Part shown: one piece after another, positions 8,094 through 15,609 of the stretch
How positions within the stretch are numbered: position 1 is the first letter of the stretch
How the letters are laid out: every line of letters begins with the position of its first letter
NCBI GenBank assembly: GCA_964429695.1
Contig: CAYSCS010000069.1
Coordinates: 1 to 44,321, forward strand
Reading direction: 5' to 3'
Origin: CAYSCS01 sp964429695
GTDB lineage: Bacteria; Acidobacteriota; Aminicenantia; Aminicenantales; Aminicenantaceae
Length of the DNA: 44,321 nt
The notes under the pieces: model-generated
Databases searched by the model: none
Seen by the model: only the letters and a program-made list of their open reading frames with translations
Told to the model about the DNA's origin: nothing
Translations under genes and position numbers: made by a program

Positions 8094-8390
8094 CTAAATT
8101 CCTCCCCTCCCATATTTCCTTTTCTCTAGAAAATCAAATTCCTCCACCATCTCTTCCCTTATATTCGCTTTATCATCTCCATAAATTTGGCAATGCGGAA
8201 CATCTTCTAAAAGCTCAACATCTGAGGAAAGTCTCAGATGGATATTTCTTTGTGCATCCTCAATCTCAGGATCCTCCCTTCGGATTTCATCCATTTTCTT
8301 TGGCGAGTACTCTTCCCCTCCCTTTTCATGGGCACCTCTTATCCTCATCTCGGTATTCAGAGGATACGAAACATACCTCCTTACACCCAT
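8094..8390 (-). CDS. Doubtful 98-residue ORF, possibly a gene scrap
   Basis: Hydrophilic, acidic ORF (sample: RREDPEIEDAQRNIHLRLSS). There is no recognised domain, no Shine-Dalgarno before its ATG at 8390, and no partner gene. Amino-acid composition is protein-like, so it could be the relic of a longer gene continuing in the disrupted sequence downstream. It is also possible that it is not translated at all. Confidence 0.22.
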   Translation of the reverse strand: MGVRRYVSYPLNTEMRIRGAHEKGGEEYSPKKMDEIRREDPEIEDAQRNIHLRLSSDVELLEDVPHCQIYGDDKANIREEMVEEFDFLEKRKYGRGGI

Positions 8391-8566
8391 TTCACAGGGA
8401 ATGAAGACTGAGGAGAAATTTCCTCTGAGTTACCTCTATGGAATTAAAAAAAGGAAGAATTTAAGTAGGGCTTCGAAAAATTGAAAATCGGAGAAAAAAT
8501 TCGTGAAGGAAGAAATATTTCAGGATTAAACTCTCCCTCTTACCTAAGAGAGGCTTAAATCCTTAC

Positions 8567-9913
8567 TCATCTCTGATAAATCAGCCTTCCTCCTCCAAAG
8601 ACCTTTTCTACCCTAGTTCTTATCTGGAGAGGATGACCGTCTAGAATGATGAGGTCAGCATCCTTTCCTCTCTCAAGGCTTCCTACTCTGTCTGAGACGC
8701 CGAGGATTTCTGCAGCATTGATGGTTACCGCTTTCAATGCTTCTTCTTCCTTAAGTCCGAAAGCTGAAGCAAGCGCTGCTTCAAGAAGTACCCATCTTCC
8801 CTGAGAGGAGCTCCCCATATAACCTCTACCGTAGGCGAAGCTTGCCAGGGCAATCTTAACTCCTGCCTCTTGAAGGAGGGCTGCTTGTCTTTCCTCGCGA
8901 AGTGTCGCAAGTTCTGGAGTCTCCTCAACAGATTGACCGCTCGAAAACGGATGGGATACAGGACCCAAGACCACAGGAATTTTCTTTTCCGCCAGAAGCT
9001 CCCTGAGTCTATAAGCCCCCGCCCCACTATCTATTATGAGGTTGAAATTGAATTCCTCGGCGATACGGATAGCTGTGCGAATATCATCAGGCAAATCAGC
9101 TTCAACTCTTGCTGGAATCTCCTTTCTGAGAAGCATGCCCATAGCCTCCATGGCTAGGTCTCGAGGTGGTGGAGGGGATTTCTCCTCCCCCTTTTTCTCC
9201 TCTTCTCTTGCGCGCTTCTTCAAATATTCCTCCGCGCTAATTAAAGTCTTGCGAATCAAGCTAGCTACACTCATCCTGGTTAGCGGAGATTGTTTCTTCG
9301 AGCCGAAGGCAGTTTTGGGAGGGTCTCCAAGAGTAATATCTATGCTTGCACACTCCCGCACAATCATCTCCTCAAGTCTCTCTCCAAAAGTCTTTACCAC
9401 TGCGCCCTGCCCTCCGATTACCTGGCGATTGCCTGGTGCTATATAGATGGTGGTGACCCCTCCGCTGAGTAATTCTGAGCTTCTTTCTTCTCCGCCTTCT
9501 TCTCTTAAAAAATTCCGAAAAGGATAGAAGGCATGGATGATGCGATTTTGAGGCGTTACAGGGTTAGTTAAATCGTTTCTATCCTCAGGCCTTATCCCAA
9601 AATAACACATGGCATCCACGATTCCAGGCATGATATATTTACCCTCAGCTTCTATGATTTTAGCTTCTGGGGGCACCTTAACTTCAAGACCGACATCCTC
9701 TATCTTCCCCTTGCGGATGAGCACTGTACCCCCTTCGAGTACCTCCCCCGCCATGGTGAGAATTTTTCCCCCCTTTATGGCAAAAATAGAATCAGGGCTC
9801 GAGATTAAACGAAAGGCAAATGCACAGAGAGAAACACCTAACACCAGGCTTAGTCCAAGAGCGGGAATCGAGACAGATTTTAGCAAATCTTTTACTAATT
9901 CTTTCCTTAACAT
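8567..9913 (-). CDS. Exported amidohydrolase-fold protein lacking metal ligands (type A3)
   Basis: 448 residues, last gene of the five-gene operon. The N-terminus (1-45) has a hydrophobic helix consistent with export. The mature part opens with IFAIKGGKILTMAG, the small beta-sandwich start of COG1228/HutI-like amidohydrolases, and ends with the ILGVSDRVGSLERGKDADL signature. The HxH metal motif after PGIVD is replaced (PGIVDAMCYFG), and the other ligand positions read RVEAD (Glu for His), LIIDSG (Asp for His) and ALASF (Phe for Asp). A Lys/Glu/Pro-rich insert sits near the middle. It has its own Shine-Dalgarno (GAGGAGG) and lies 14 bases after type A2. It is probably periplasmic and non-catalytic in the usual sense; its role is inferred from the paired arrangement. 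Confidence 0.85.
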   Translation of the reverse strand: MLRKELVKDLLKSVSIPALGLSLVLGVSLCAFAFRLISSPDSIFAIKGGKILTMAGEVLEGGTVLIRKGKIEDVGLEVKVPPEAKIIEAEGKYIMPGIVDAMCYFGIRPEDRNDLTNPVTPQNRIIHAFYPFRNFLREEGGEERSSELLSGGVTTIYIAPGNRQVIGGQGAVVKTFGERLEEMIVRECASIDITLGDPPKTAFGSKKQSPLTRMSVASLIRKTLISAEEYLKKRAREEEKKGEEKSPPPPRDLAMEAMGMLLRKEIPARVEADLPDDIRTAIRIAEEFNFNLIIDSGAGAYRLRELLAEKKIPVVLGPVSHPFSSGQSVEETPELATLREERQAALLQEAGVKIALASFAYGRGYMGSSSQGRWVLLEAALASAFGLKEEEALKAVTINAAEILGVSDRVGSLERGKDADLIILDGHPLQIRTRVEKVFGGGRLIYQR

Positions 9914-9927
9914 TTTCCCTCCTCTTA

Positions 9928-11280
9928 TTATTCTTCTTTCTCCCTCTCATAAGAAAGACAACCATCAATAAAAACCTTTTCTACGTGAGTTTCTACCCTG
10001 AGGGGATGCCCGTCAAGAATCACGACGTCCGCATCTTTTCCTGGTTCAAGGCTTCCCACCCGATCTGCAACGCCCAGAATCTGAGCGGCATTGATGGTTA
10101 CTGCTTTCAGAGCCTCTTCTTCAGAAAGACCGAAGCCGGTGGCAAGCGCTGCTTCAAGCAGGAGCCAGCGACCCTGCGTTGCCTTTCCTGAGCCTCCAAA
10201 ATCTTTAGCCTGGCTGCTTATCGAAATCTTCACTCCCGCATCCAAGAGCAGTGACGCATTTCTTTCACTTTCGAGCTGTTGAAGCTCGATGAGATTATTC
10301 AAGTGGGATACATAGTCTATCGGGTGTGAAGGAGGGCCGAGGACAACTGGGATTTTCTTTTTGGCAAGTATTTCCCTCACCTTGTAAGCCCCGATCCCAG
10401 AGTCTATGACGAGGTCAAGCTTGAATTCATCGGCAAGGCGAATCGCAGCTAAGATATCATCCACGAAATCAGCCTCAATGCGAGCGGGAATTTTTCTCTC
10501 CAAGAGGCTCGCCAGAGCTTCTTTTCCCAAGTCCCGGGAGGGCTTTTGCGACTTCTTCTTCTCATCCTCAGACATTTTTTCATATTCTTCTATTTTTTTC
10601 AGATAATCTTGGGCTTCTAACAAGCTCTTCCTCAATAAAGCCATGGAACTCATCCGGGAGGGAGGATTCGAAGAAGGCATTCCTGATTCGGCAAGCGGTG
10701 CATAGGCAAGAGTCATATCGATGCTCGCACTCTCTCGAAGGATAAGGCTCTCATAGTCTCTACCGAAGGTCTTAAGCACTGCACCTTGGCCACCGATAAG
10801 CTGTGCGCTTCCAGGTGCAATGTAGACAGTCGTAACTCCCCCGCAGAGAAGTTCTTCCTCTGCTTGAATTCCTCCAGGGCCTCTCATCAGCTCTCCAAAA
10901 ACATAATAAGCATCCACGATTCTATTCTCAGGAGTCACTGGCTCAGAGGAATTGAGCGAAAATGGCCTCACTCCAAAATAACACATCGAATCTATGATAC
11001 CAGGCATCACATACTTTCCTTGAGCGTCGACTATCCGGGCTCCTTTGGGAATTGAGATTGCCTTCCCCACTTTCCATATCTTCCCCTTTTTGATGATTAG
11101 GCTCCCATCCTCATAGACTCTGCCAGCCATGGTCAGAATTTTTCCTCCTTTTATAGCTAGAAGACTCTCTCCAGGCTCAAGCAGAGAAGGAACGAAAGTT
11201 GCCACAACAAAGAGAATTGCTATCCCCTTAAGTGTGCCTTTCTTTTTTTCTTTATCCTCAAGCTTTCTTGTTTTTTTCAT
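9928..11280 (-). CDS. Exported amidohydrolase-fold protein lacking metal ligands (type A2)
   Basis: 450 residues, close paralogue of its two type-A relatives. The N-terminus is highly basic (KKTRKLEDKEKKK), followed by a hydrophobic stretch (about 16-35) for export. LLAIKGGKILTMAG opens the domain and ILGVADRVGSLEPGKDADVV closes it. The catalytic positions are substituted: PGIIDSMCYFG instead of PGxxDxHxH, IDMT where the carboxylatable Lys would be, RIEAD for the third ligand, VIDSG for the fourth, and ISSQ in place of HTD. Its start overlaps the stop of type B2 by four bases (11277-11280), which implies coupled translation with a catalytic-type subunit. Confidence 0.87.
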   Translation of the reverse strand: MKKTRKLEDKEKKKGTLKGIAILFVVATFVPSLLEPGESLLAIKGGKILTMAGRVYEDGSLIIKKGKIWKVGKAISIPKGARIVDAQGKYVMPGIIDSMCYFGVRPFSLNSSEPVTPENRIVDAYYVFGELMRGPGGIQAEEELLCGGVTTVYIAPGSAQLIGGQGAVLKTFGRDYESLILRESASIDMTLAYAPLAESGMPSSNPPSRMSSMALLRKSLLEAQDYLKKIEEYEKMSEDEKKKSQKPSRDLGKEALASLLERKIPARIEADFVDDILAAIRLADEFKLDLVIDSGIGAYKVREILAKKKIPVVLGPPSHPIDYVSHLNNLIELQQLESERNASLLLDAGVKISISSQAKDFGGSGKATQGRWLLLEAALATGFGLSEEEALKAVTINAAQILGVADRVGSLEPGKDADVVILDGHPLRVETHVEKVFIDGCLSYEREKEE

Positions 11281-12479
11281 CTTTCTTCCTCCCTCAAGGA
11301 GTCATAGGCAAGAATTCCATCGACAAAAACCTTTTCCACCGTGGAGGAAATCTCATACCATGGACCATTGAGAACTACCAGGTCTGCATCCTTACCCACC
11401 TCGATGCTCCCCACACGAGTATCAACCTTCGCCATCTCTGCTGGATTTATGGTAATCGCCTTGAGGGCCTCTTCTTTCTCGAGTCCGTAACGGATGGCGA
11501 GGGAGGCATTCAGCCTGAACCATTTCTCCGGCGCAACAGGATAGTCAGAGTGCATGGCAATCTTCACCCCGGAGCGTTGGAGGGTAACTATTCCCTTGAG
11601 CAGGTCTTCAGGGAGATTTATGCTCAAAATGATGGGCATACAGATCACACCCACCTTCCTCTTTGCTATTTCCTCTGCAACCTTCCAGGCTTCAGGAGCA
11701 TGGATGAATTGAAGTTCAAACCCGAATTCATCCTTCATCTTGAGGAAAGAGATGATGTCATTAGCCCAAATCACGTGAACCCTTAAAACCTCCTCTCCCT
11801 TGAGTACCTTTGCCAGTGCTTCAAGCGAAAGGTCTCTTTCAGGAGGAGAAGCTTTATCAGCCTCAGCTTCATACCTCTCCCACTTCTTTAAATATTCCCG
11901 GGCCTTAAGGAAGTTGGCCTGGATGGTGGGGATATGGGAGAGATTGACTCCATTAACAGCCATCTTCAGCTCTCCGGACTCTTTCAGGATTCTTTTCTCT
12001 AGGTCCTTTCCAAAAGTCTTGATGGTCACCGATTGCCCTCCCATCCTTTCTCCGCTTCCGGGACCTGTGACCACGGTCGTTACCCCACCCTTCACCGCTT
12101 CCATCCAGTCAGGAAGGTCGAGATGAAGCGCATCGAGGGCGCGGTTTTCAGGGCCGATAGGCTGGGGAAGCTCATTGGCATCGTTAGCGGCGAAGACTCC
12201 GATGTGACTGTGAGGGTCAACAAGCCCAGGGATTATCTCCTTTCCCCGCACATCCACGACTCTGATTCCCTCAGGCAGAGAAATATCCTTCCCCAAAGCG
12301 ACAATCTTTCCCTTTTTAACGAGTATCGTTGCTCCTTCGATGGAAGCTGATGTGACAGGATGAACAAGAGCGCCCTTCAAGGCAAAGGTATCCTCTTCGC
12401 CACTTAAACCCAATCCAAGCCCTGATACCAAAAAGATGAACATTGTAAAATACCAGAAGCATTTCCTCTCTCTTTTCAT
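11277..12479 (-). CDS. Exported metal-dependent amidohydrolase (type B2)
   Basis: 400 residues with a signal peptide (hydrophobic 8-26, then SGEEDTFALKGA). The imidazolonepropionase/dipeptidase-like amidohydrolase fold keeps its metal site: His90 and His92 in PGLVDPHSHIG, Lys172 in ELKMAV, His235 in LRVHV, His260 in FIHAPEAW and Asp312 in MHSDYP. A glycine-rich GPGSGERMGGQSVTIKT loop is shared with type B1. COG1228 relatives include Xaa-Pro and Xaa-Arg dipeptidases and cyclic-imide or amide hydrolases, and the substrate here cannot be read from sequence. It overlaps the upstream A1 and the downstream A2 by four bases each, so it sits between two inactive-type paralogues. Confidence 0.88.
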   Translation of the reverse strand: MKRERKCFWYFTMFIFLVSGLGLGLSGEEDTFALKGALVHPVTSASIEGATILVKKGKIVALGKDISLPEGIRVVDVRGKEIIPGLVDPHSHIGVFAANDANELPQPIGPENRALDALHLDLPDWMEAVKGGVTTVVTGPGSGERMGGQSVTIKTFGKDLEKRILKESGELKMAVNGVNLSHIPTIQANFLKAREYLKKWERYEAEADKASPPERDLSLEALAKVLKGEEVLRVHVIWANDIISFLKMKDEFGFELQFIHAPEAWKVAEEIAKRKVGVICMPIILSINLPEDLLKGIVTLQRSGVKIAMHSDYPVAPEKWFRLNASLAIRYGLEKEEALKAITINPAEMAKVDTRVGSIEVGKDADLVVLNGPWYEISSTVEKVFVDGILAYDSLREEER

Positions 12480-13828
12480 TTCCGTCCTCCCTTTCGGCTA
12501 TAAACATTCACACCATCGATGAAAACCTCATCCACCCAAGTCTTGATATCAAGGGGGTAGCCATCGAGGATGATTAAATCAGCATCCTTTCCAGCTTCAA
12601 TGCTTCCTACACGATCGTCGACTCCGAGGATTTGTGCGGCATTGATGGTAATCATCTTTAAGACCTCCTCATCCGGGACCCCAAATCCTGCAAGATAAGC
12701 CGCCTCAATGAGCAACCATCTCCCCTGAGTGGCATATCCAAATCTTCCGAAACCAAACCCGAAGCTGGCGAGCGAGGTCAAAACTCCAGCCTTGATTAGT
12801 TCTGAAGCGTTGTACTCGTTCATTTCTCTATAAAGCTCACGGGTCATGCTTACCTCGCCTCCTTGAACAAAGGGATGCGTAGGAGGGCCAAGAACCACGG
12901 GAATTCCTTTCTCCGCGAGGGTCTCTTTAAGTTTGTATGCTCCAAGTCCACTATCGATTATCAGCTTGAACCCGAATTCATCGGCTATGCGCAGGGCAGT
13001 GCGGATGTCATCAGCAAAGTCAGCTTCAATCCGGGCAGGAATTTCCTGATTCAAAAGCGCAGCCAGAGCCTCCATCCTCGGGTCTCTAGGAAAAAGAGGA
13101 CTCTTTTCTTTTTCTTCGCCTTCTTTCTCCTCCGCTTCTTTTTTCTTCCGCAAATATTCCTGAGCCTGGAGAAGGTTGGTGCGGATGAGAGTTGAGATTC
13201 CCATTCTGGTCACCGGAGTCTTTGCTTCTCGCTTCATTTCATACTTGGCAGTATCTCCGATTGTCATGTCCAGGGCAGCTGGTTCACGCAGGATTAGTTC
13301 ATCATAACTTTCTGCCCAGGTTTTGACCACAGCTCCCTGTCCTCCGATTACTTGTCTATCGCCGGGTGCTATGTAGACCGAAGTCACACCCCCGCTCAGG
13401 ATTTCTCGGTCGCGGTTTATCCCCTCTTTTCCCCTCATGAATTCACCAAAGGGATAATAGGCAAAGATGATTCTATTTTCAGGAGTGACAGGATTCTCCA
13501 TATCATTCAAATCGAAGGGTCTTATCCCATAATAAGTCATCGAATCGATTATGCCTGGCAGGACATGTTTCCCCTGCGCATCAAAAATTGCAGCCTCCTC
13601 AGGAATTTCTACCTCCTTCCCTACGGCTAAAATCTTCTTGCCTTTGATAAGGACCACCCCCTCCTCTATCCTCTCTCCAGCCATGGTGAGAATAGTCCCT
13701 CCCTTTATGGCTAAAAGCTGTGTTTCCCGGTCTCCTTCTCTCCCCAAACAAAAGATAAAAAACACAAGAGTTAGAGATAGAGGAAGAAAACTATTAAAGA
13801 CAAGTTTCGTCCTTCTAAAGTTTTTCAT
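12476..13828 (-). CDS. Exported amidohydrolase-fold protein lacking metal ligands (type A1)
   Basis: 450 residues with an N-terminal hydrophobic segment (about 10-28). Aligned to type B1, every metal-site residue is changed: His90 and His92 become Met97 and Tyr99 (PGIIDSMTYYG), Lys170 becomes Asp187, His233 becomes Glu268 (RIEAD), His258 becomes Asp292 (IIDSG), and Asp310 becomes Phe356. The rest of the barrel and the C-terminal VGSIEAGKDADLIIL block are intact, so the fold appears preserved. An acidic/basic insert lies at about 225-245. It is coupled by ATGA overlaps to B1 upstream and B2 downstream. Confidence 0.87.
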   Translation of the reverse strand: MKNFRRTKLVFNSFLPLSLTLVFFIFCLGREGDRETQLLAIKGGTILTMAGERIEEGVVLIKGKKILAVGKEVEIPEEAAIFDAQGKHVLPGIIDSMTYYGIRPFDLNDMENPVTPENRIIFAYYPFGEFMRGKEGINRDREILSGGVTSVYIAPGDRQVIGGQGAVVKTWAESYDELILREPAALDMTIGDTAKYEMKREAKTPVTRMGISTLIRTNLLQAQEYLRKKKEAEEKEGEEKEKSPLFPRDPRMEALAALLNQEIPARIEADFADDIRTALRIADEFGFKLIIDSGLGAYKLKETLAEKGIPVVLGPPTHPFVQGGEVSMTRELYREMNEYNASELIKAGVLTSLASFGFGFGRFGYATQGRWLLIEAAYLAGFGVPDEEVLKMITINAAQILGVDDRVGSIEAGKDADLIILDGYPLDIKTWVDEVFIDGVNVYSRKGGRK

Positions 13829-15036
13829 TTCCTCTCCTCCTTAAACTTCTCTTCATTCGCCCGGTCATAGGCGAGGGTGCCATCGACAAAGACCATCTCC
13901 ACCCTTGTCCTCGGCTGATACCAGACTCCGTTAAGGACTACAAGGTCAGCATCCTTCCCCTTTTCAATGCTTCCCACACGCGAGTTTATTTTGCTGCTTT
14001 GAGCGGGGTTAAGGGTCACCATCTTGAGGGCTTCTTCCTCAGGCACTCCATAACGAATTGCCATCCCTGCATTCAAGCGGAGGAGCTTCTGATGAACGAC
14101 AGGATGGTCGGTATGCAGAGAAACCTTAACTCCTGCCTCAAAGAGCTCCTTTATTCCCAAAAGCATCTCATCGCAGACTGGAATTCTTGTGGCAAGGGGG
14201 AGGGTTATGACCGGGACTTTCCTTTTCGCTATTTCCCTGGCAATCTTATAGGCTTCAGAACTGTGGATAAAAGTCAGGTCAAACCCGAATTCATCCTTGA
14301 GTCTAAGAAAGGTCAGCATGTCATTGGCGAAATGAACATGGAGGCGGAGTTTCTCCTTCCCTTCGAGAACAGGAACAAGGGCCTCAAGGGCAAGGTCTTT
14401 TTCAGGTGGGGCGCCTTTCTTTTCGCTCGCTTCATACTTCTCCCATTTATCTTTGTATTCGAGTGCCTTATAGAACATCTTGCGAATGGAGGGAATATGA
14501 GAAAGGTCGCGGGCATTGACTGCCATCTTCGCTTCTCTTGATTCCTTGAGGATTCTCTGTAGAGGGTCTTTCCCCCAGGTCTTGATGGTCACCGACTGAC
14601 CTCCCATCCTCTCCCCGCTTCCCGGCCCTGTGACCACTGTGGTTACACCTCCTTTGAGAGCCTCATACCAATCTTCATCGTCCAGGTTCAGGGCATCGAG
14701 GGCACGGTTTTCTGGTCCAAGAGGCTGGGTAAACTCGTTTACATCGAAGTAGGAACCGATATGGGAGTGCTCATCGATAAGGCCGGGAATAATCTCCTTT
14801 CCTTCTAAGTCGATTATCGTTGCTCCCTGAGGAATAGCGACCTTACTTCCGACCTCGAGTATTTTCCCCTCCCTGATGAGGACGACCGCAGAAGGAATAG
14901 GCGGGCTAGCTGCAGTATGAACTTTAGCCCCCTTGAGGGCTAAGATTTCCTGCTCCTCGCTCGAGGGAAGCAATTCAGGAAAGATTAAAATTAAGATGAA
15001 GATAAAGAGCAAAACTCCGTTTCGATTTTTCCTCAT
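13825..15036 (-). CDS. Exported metal-dependent amidohydrolase (type B1), first gene of operon
   Basis: 403 residues. The signal peptide (MRKNRNGVLLFIFILILIFP) is followed by SSEEQEILALKGAKV. The canonical site is intact: His90 and His92 (PGLIDEHSHIG), Lys170 (EAKMAV), His233 (LRLHVHF), His258 (FIHSSEAY) and Asp310 (LHTDHP). The C-terminal VGSIEKGKDADLVVL block completes the beta-sandwich domain. GGAGG lies 5 bases before the ATG at 15036. As first gene it would be transcribed from the AT-rich divergent region 15037-15609. It is a periplasmic hydrolase of COG1228 type; the substrate is unknown, and peptides or cyclic amides are possible. Confidence 0.89.
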   Translation of the reverse strand: MRKNRNGVLLFIFILILIFPELLPSSEEQEILALKGAKVHTAASPPIPSAVVLIREGKILEVGSKVAIPQGATIIDLEGKEIIPGLIDEHSHIGSYFDVNEFTQPLGPENRALDALNLDDEDWYEALKGGVTTVVTGPGSGERMGGQSVTIKTWGKDPLQRILKESREAKMAVNARDLSHIPSIRKMFYKALEYKDKWEKYEASEKKGAPPEKDLALEALVPVLEGKEKLRLHVHFANDMLTFLRLKDEFGFDLTFIHSSEAYKIAREIAKRKVPVITLPLATRIPVCDEMLLGIKELFEAGVKVSLHTDHPVVHQKLLRLNAGMAIRYGVPEEEALKMVTLNPAQSSKINSRVGSIEKGKDADLVVLNGVWYQPRTRVEMVFVDGTLAYDRANEEKFKEERK

Positions 15037-15609
15037 CTTACCTCCCTTGTTTTAATTAAGTTCATCTTTTTATCCTCTCTTATATTATGTATATTATGCA
15101 TGAGAAAAATTTTTTTTAAATAAAAAAGATATTCTCTGAGATAATCTTTCTTAACTAATATTTTTTTGTCGAAAAAACTTCTCCTTAATCTGAGCAGAAA
15201 GAATTGAGAGCTTTTCAGATTTTAATTTCGATGATTTAAGGAGAGTCTCACAAGCCTTAGAAAACCTCAAAATTATTCAGCTCAAAGAGAAGAAAATAAA
15301 ATCGGCATGTAAAATTTTTATCTAAACAGAAAAACTTAAGAAAATAATTTTAATTGTTTATTTAAGCTAAAAATGATAGGATAAATAAGGTTTAAATAAG
15401 TTTAAAGATGTGATAGAGTTTTAAACCTGAGGGAAAAAATTATATCCCAGAAAGATAAATAGAGGAAAAAACCATTGCTTATCATCAATATCTTTCAATT
15501 TTAAACATGATGGGATAAATTAAAAGAAAACTATCTTTTCCTTTATTAGAAAAAAGCGGGGCTTCTCATAAGAGAAAGGAGATGATAATAGATCTCAAGG
15601 AGAATAAAT
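15037..15609. promoter_or_regulatory. AT-rich divergent regulatory region
   Basis: 573 bases between the divergently transcribed amidohydrolase and signalling operons, very AT-rich and without an ORF of note. It should hold both promoters. TATAAT-like boxes are plentiful on the minus strand around 15075-15100, but none has a convincing -35. Three copies of a TTTTAAACNTGATGGGATAAATTA-like word lie at 15369-15387, 15419-15442 and 15499-15522. The shared region would let the NarL/LuxR-type regulator encoded to the right control the amidohydrolases; this is inference. Confidence 0.5.
15369..15522 (+). repeat. Three imperfect copies of a 19-24-base word in the divergent region
   Basis: Copy 1 is at 15369-15387 (AAAAATGATAGGATAAATA), copy 2 at 15419-15442 (begins TTTTAAACCTGAGGGA) and copy 3 at 15499-15522 (begins TTTTAAACATGATGGGA). 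Copies 2 and 3 match at 20 of 24 positions by eye. Copies 1 and 3 share AA(A/C)ATGAT(A/G)GGATAAAT. Spacings are 54 and 80 bases. In so AT-rich a region chance similarity is a real possibility. Confidence 0.4.

Noticed and set aside
8520..8566. Terminator after the amidohydrolase operon (CTCTTAGGTAAGAG)
   Set aside because: The perfect arms leave a 2-base loop and no U-run follows on the minus strand.
9036..9446. Long plus-strand ORFs opposite the amidohydrolase genes (also at 10786-11055, 11232-11786, 13999-14541)
   Set aside because: They lie fully antisense to genes with strong family motifs, have no Shine-Dalgarno and show no recognisable domains.
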